From NCBI GenBank assembly GCA_021826765.1, contig JAKAYK010000021.1, forward strand, positions 1 through 13,941: a DNA stretch of 13,941 bases, written 5' to 3'. Positions 12,727 through 13,941 of this stretch are shown one piece after another. The stretch's first letter is position 1; every line of letters starts with the position of its first letter. The translations under genes and the position numbers were made by a program. The stretch comes from Thermoplasmata archaeon (GTDB taxonomy: Archaea; Thermoplasmatota; Thermoplasmata; Thermoplasmatales; Thermoplasmataceae). The notes beneath the pieces were generated by a model. That model did not search any database, was not told the DNA's origin, and saw only the letters and a program-made list of their open reading frames with translations.

Positions 12727-13941
12727 TAAGTTCATTCTCCAGAGCATAAACCATTTTGAATGCTGCCATTTCCACTTCTTCAGGGGTATGTGCGGGGCCT
12801 ATGAACGAAGTTTCAAACTGTCCCGGTGAAAGATATATTCCATACCTGAGCAGTTCCCTGAAGAATTTCATGAATCTTAAAGAATCAGAGTTCTTTGCAG
12901 TAGTGTAATCTTTCACTTCCTGCGTATTGAAGAAAGGTGTGAACATATTGTATGCCCTGTTCACTATTATCCCAGCTTCGCTATAGGGTTTCAACTTTCC
13001 CTCAATCCATTTTGCAAGCCTTATTGTTGATTCATAATCTATGGTCTTGAGGTATTTCAATGCTGCAATTCCTGTGGCCATTGTATAGGGGTTGGCGGAA
13101 AATGTTCCTGACTGGTATACCCTGCCCCTTGGTGATATATTTTTCATTATTTCTTCACTGCCCCCAAAGAGGCCAACAGGCATTCCACCTCCTATAATCT
13201 TCCCCATGGTAGTTATATCGGGCCTGACATTCACCATATCCTGATATGCACCATACCTGAACCTGAATCCTGTTATCACCTCATCAAAGATCAGAAGTGA
13301 GCCATATTTCTGTGTTATTTCCCTGAGAAATTTCAGGAACCCATCCTCAGGGTTTATGACGCCCATGTTTCCCATGATGGGCTCAACGATTACTGCAGCA
13401 ATATCATTCCCGTGAATTGAGAATATTTTCTCTATGGAATCCATGTGGTTGAATTCTCCCACAAGAACTGTTTTGCTAACCTCTTCTGGTATTCCCGGGC
13501 TGGTTGGAGTTCCGAAGGTGGCTGCACCGCTTCCTGCTCCTATGAGCGCATAATCATGGGCCCCATGGAATCCACCATTCATCTTCACTATGATCTTTCT
13601 TCCGGTGTATGCCCTTGCAAGCCTGATTGCATGCATTGTTGCCTCTGTGCCTGAGTTGGTGAACCTCATCATCTCAACGGAAGGGACAGCTCCATTGATC
13701 AATTCTCCAAGAATAATTTCATTTTCTGACACCACACCTTCAGGAACAGGATTTGCAAATACCTCCATGGCATGATCAAGTATTTCAGAATTGGCATAGC
13801 CTCCAAAAACAGCCCCGAATCCCATGGAAAAATCAAGGTATTCTTTCCCTGAAACGTCAAAAAGCCTTGTGCCTGTAGATCTTGAAAAATAAATGGGCCC
13901 CGGTTCGTAGAACCTCACAGGAGAGTTAACTCCTCCTGGGA
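12701..13941 (-). CDS. hemL: Glutamate-1-semialdehyde 2,1-aminomutase (5' end off the window)
   Basis: PLP-dependent aminomutase making 5-aminolevulinate in the C5 pathway. The frame stays open to the window edge. Reading in from base 13941 gives PGGVNSPVRFYEPGPIYF, the canonical N-terminal motif of the family, so the gene starts upstream of the window. A GTG at 13918 falls on the Val of that motif and is not the start. Further motifs are MRFTNSGTEATMHAIRLAR, VKMNGGFHGAHD, AAVIVEPIMGNMG, LLIFDEVITGFR (PLP-binding Asp), and TTMGKIIGGGMPVG, whose Lys (codon 13201-13199) forms the PLP aldimine, then YQSGTFSANP. Only about 15-20 N-terminal residues seem to be missing. It shares its last 26 bases with hemC. 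A cytosolic enzyme, the first gene of hemL-hemC-hemD in this window. Confidence 0.96.
   Translation of the reverse strand, partial: PGGVNSPVRFYEPGPIYFSRSTGTRLFDVSGKEYLDFSMGFGAVFGGYANSEILDHAMEVFANPVPEGVVSENEIILGELINGAVPSVEMMRFTNSGTEATMHAIRLARAYTGRKIIVKMNGGFHGAHDYALIGAGSGAATFGTPTSPGIPEEVSKTVLVGEFNHMDSIEKIFSIHGNDIAAVIVEPIMGNMGVINPEDGFLKFLREITQKYGSLLIFDEVITGFRFRYGAYQDMVNVRPDITTMGKIIGGGMPVGLFGGSEEIMKNISPRGRVYQSGTFSANPYTMATGIAALKYLKTIDYESTIRLAKWIEGKLKPYSEAGIIVNRAYNMFTPFFNTQEVKDYTTAKNSDSLRFMKFFRELLRYGIYLSPGQFETSFIGPAHTPEEVEMAAFKMVYALENELNESGHQEK

Noticed and set aside
1..13941. CRISPR arrays, insertion sequences, integrase genes, att sites or defence genes
   Set aside because: No regularly spaced direct repeats, terminal inverted repeats, transposase motifs or defence-protein motifs were seen. 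Both tRNA 3' ends are intact, with no neighbouring partial tRNA copy that would mark an integration site.

Overview
The window is a chromosomal segment from an archaeon, most likely of the class Thermoplasmata (Thermoplasma/Ferroplasma/Cuniculiplasma-like). Evidence: archaeal RNA polymerase genes with the A subunit split into A' and A'' but B in one piece; RpoH, aIF1A, Rio1 and an archaeal Dim2/Pno1-type KH protein; tRNA genes without an encoded CCA; arginine written mostly as AGA/AGG; TATA-like promoters; and the C5-type tetrapyrrole genes. The family calls rest on conserved motifs; the class assignment is inference.

Layout, plus strand. A tRNA-Lys(UUU) gene (93-166) lies directly in front of rpoH (181-444), with no room for a promoter between them. 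Then follow rpoB (441-4028), rpoA1 (4025-6748), rpoA2 (6745-8724) and a nusA-like KH gene (8724-9164), joined by overlaps of 1 to 4 bases. This operon ends at a hairpin with T-rich flanks (about 9182-9214). A second plus-strand cluster follows: aIF1A (9262-9615), rio1 (9623-10384) and a Dim2/Pno1-like gene (10385-10954), all acting in translation initiation or small-subunit maturation. After about 190 bases without a gene comes an initiator tRNA-Met (11147-11221) with its own well-placed TATA box.

Layout, minus strand. hemL (12701 to beyond the window end), hemC (11905-12726) and hemD (11219-11908) form an overlapping operon that makes glutamate-1-semialdehyde into aminolevulinate and then turns porphobilinogen into uroporphyrinogen III (the hemB step is not in the window). 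It runs into the plus-strand cluster head-on: the hemD stop codon is built from the last three bases of the initiator tRNA gene.

Most of the content is conserved core machinery. The part that stands out is rpoA2. Its product is 659 residues, against roughly 380-400 for a usual archaeal A''. The extra N-terminal part is a tandem duplication of a domain of about 110 residues, joined by a charged low-complexity linker. It sits exactly at the A'/A'' split, which corresponds to where eukaryotic Rpb1 carries its foot module. Two further RNA polymerase oddities are a His in RpoB where the near-universal GYNxED active-site motif has Glu, and an extra CX2C...CX2C zinc-ribbon-like insert in the middle of RpoB.
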